The position numbers and the translations under genes are program-made. 36,810 nucleotides of DNA. It comes from a filamentous cyanobacterium CCT1 (GTDB taxonomy: Bacteria > Cyanobacteriota > Cyanobacteriia > Phormidesmidales > Phormidesmidaceae). The DNA is taken from NCBI GenBank assembly GCA_003017855.1, contig PYER01000029.1, positions 1 through 36,810 of the forward strand, given 5' to 3'. The notes beneath the pieces were generated by a model. The model was not told the DNA's origin, did no database searches, and was given only the letters and a program-made list of their open reading frames with translations. This document shows, in pieces, positions 35,761-36,810 of the stretch (position 1 is its first letter; the number at the start of each line of letters is the position of its first letter).

Positions 35761-36111
35761 ATGCTCAGTTTGCTCAGCGACGAAAACTTCAATGGAGATA
35801 TCATTCGAGGGCTGTTTTTGCGAGATCCCGACCTTGATCTGATTCGAGTTCAAGACATCGGCCTGCGAACGGTGGACGATGCAGAAATCTTGGCCTGGGC
35901 GGCAGTGAATGAGCGCATTCTTCTGACCCACGATCGCGCAACCATGCCAGATTTTGCTTACGCTCGCTTGACCAAAGCAGAGCCCATGGCCAGCATGGTT
36001 GTCGTGAACGATCGCATGCCAATGCGTCAAGCTATTAATGAGCTGCTGCTGCTGATCAACTACAGCGATCAAGCCGAGTGGATAAGTACTGTGCTTTACT
36101 TGCCGCTGTAA
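35761..36111 (+). CDS. DUF5615 PIN-like toxin
   Basis: The 116-residue protein starts LSLLSDENFNGDIIRGL and contains DDAEILAWAAVNERILLTHDR, the acidic residues that form the metal site of PIN-like (Mut7-C) nucleases. Such proteins are predicted RNases. The pair with the DUF433 gene is a type II toxin-antitoxin module common in cyanobacteria. It lies about 120 bases from a recombinase gene, so it may belong to a mobile region. Confidence 0.86.
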   Translation: MLSLLSDENFNGDIIRGLFLRDPDLDLIRVQDIGLRTVDDAEILAWAAVNERILLTHDRATMPDFAYARLTKAEPMASMVVVNDRMPMRQAINELLLLINYSDQAEWISTVLYLPL

Positions 36112-36137
36112 TGGAAGGTATAGCTGTAGCCAATCGG

Positions 36138-36195
36138 GTTAGGACTTTTAGCAAACGAACGTTTGAACGTTTTCAGGCTTGATCGATGTCCTAAC
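36138..36195. repeat. Inverted repeat GTTAGGAC / GTCCTAAC with inner AACGTT repeats
   Basis: Eight-base arms at 36138-36145 and 36188-36195 flank 42 bases that contain AACGTTTG and AACGTTTT in tandem. It lies between the toxin gene and the convergent recombinase gene. It could be a terminator-like structure or a recombinase recognition site; sequence alone does not decide. Confidence 0.45.
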
Positions 36196-36230
36196 TCAGG
36201 TAATTCTGGCTATTTACCAACGGAATCTCC

Positions 36231-36810
36231 TTAAAACACCAGAATTAGCTCTACTTGCCATTCGTCGCCCGCACGGACGATCTGAATGTCGCGGATGAAT
36301 TCGCGGAAGAAGAAGCGGCGCTCGGCCTCTGACAGGTCGAGCCAAAACTGGGGAATCGACACCGACTGCGACAGCTCTTGCAGGTTGACCGGGGGGAGCT
36401 GGGCCAGCTGCTGGTGCAGAGTCGCCACTTCGCCCCGCAGCTTGTAACGGCGCAGAGCAGCCGTTTCGGCATCGAGAACGCCAGAGTCTTCCAAAGCTGG
36501 GAGCTGGGCTAAAACGGTTTCTTTGGCCTCGATCTGGCTCTGCAATCGGTTGCCTGGCGCAGGGGAGCCCGGCGGAATCTTGGCTGTGAACTGGGCGACC
36601 GCCTGGGGCAACACCTGGCAGATTTCTGCCACGATGCGATTCAGCGCCTTGTCGTAGGGAATGGCTTTGCATCGGGGACGGTTGGGGCAGTCGCTGGGCC
36701 GCAGGTAGAGGTAGCTTTTGGCCTGACCGCGTGGGGATGTTTTAGAGATAGTTAGGGGCTGGCCGCAGGTTTGGCAGGTAACGAGGCCAGCTAGCGATCG
36801 CGCAGCACCC
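36231..36810 (-). CDS. Large serine recombinase, C-terminal part (partial)
   Basis: The frame is open to the right edge, so only the C-terminal 193 or so residues are here. A zinc ribbon (LVTCQTCGQPL, then DCPNRPRC) is followed by a long helical region and ends in FWLDLSEAERRFFFREFI. This is the recombinase zinc beta-ribbon plus coiled-coil layout of large serine recombinases such as XisF, which excises the fdxN element in Anabaena. The catalytic serine domain lies outside the window. No att site is proven. Confidence 0.82.
   Translation of the reverse strand, partial: GAARSLAGLVTCQTCGQPLTISKTSPRGQAKSYLYLRPSDCPNRPRCKAIPYDKALNRIVAEICQVLPQAVAQFTAKIPPGSPAPGNRLQSQIEAKETVLAQLPALEDSGVLDAETAALRRYKLRGEVATLHQQLAQLPPVNLQELSQSVSIPQFWLDLSEAERRFFFREFIRDIQIVRAGDEWQVELILVF

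Noticed and set aside
36214..36672. 152-residue minus-strand frame overlapping the recombinase
   Set aside because: The other minus-strand frame encodes the zinc ribbon and the conserved recombinase C-terminus; this one is an arginine/proline-rich shadow.

Overview
The window is chromosome from a cyanobacterium, most likely a filamentous, non-marine one of the Leptolyngbya/Phormidium/Nodosilinea kind. It carries photosystem II genes psbH and psbN, a cyanophycinase, a type III glutamine synthetase (glnN), DUF4278 and PRC-barrel/DUF2382 proteins, and a fraC-fraD-fraE set typical of filament formers. Many GCGATCGC (HIP1) octamers are scattered through genes and spacers. The species assignment is inference; no rRNA or tRNA gene was recognised.

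Layout. 1-1194: N-terminal flavoprotein half of a SelD fusion, cut by the window edge. 1336-5801: a PRC-barrel protein, a tandem CobA-type ATPase, and fraCDE. 5919-17514: thirteen minus-strand genes in a row, with an HdeD-like protein, two secreted unknowns, an aspartoacylase-like hydrolase, an NhaC antiporter, cyanophycinase, a SHOCT protein, a DUF6325 protein, a baeRF protein, arginine deiminase, a basic amino-acid antiporter, a DUF1269 protein and a single-domain response regulator. 17932-24144: a Lin0512 protein, a K+ channel with an RCK domain, an M3 oligopeptidase and two DUF2382 proteins. 24353-27953: housekeeping genes pth, tatA, psbH, psbN (43 aa), rpsP, khpA and phoH. 28017-30704: a double-domain QueD, a DUF4278 gene behind a glutamine riboswitch and an NtcA-type site, and ybaK. 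30994-35400: glnN and asnS, divergent, with a canonical NtcA class II promoter between them pointing at glnN. 35429-36810: a DUF433/DUF5615 toxin-antitoxin pair and the C-terminal part of a large serine recombinase, cut by the right edge.

Theme. Nitrogen storage and nitrogen sensing recur. Cyanophycinase, arginine deiminase and an arginine/ornithine-type antiporter form a plausible cyanophycin-arginine catabolic module mixed with stress-type genes (7.1-15.6 kb). glnN has a textbook NtcA promoter. The DUF4278 gene appears to be controlled both by NtcA and by a glutamine riboswitch, the logic known for glutamine-synthetase inactivating factors. These are the observations most worth following. 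The remaining genes are mostly ordinary cyanobacterial genes, some with unusual details: a degenerate first active site in QueD, an altered K+ selectivity filter, and a PRC paralogue that stops where DUF2382 should begin.
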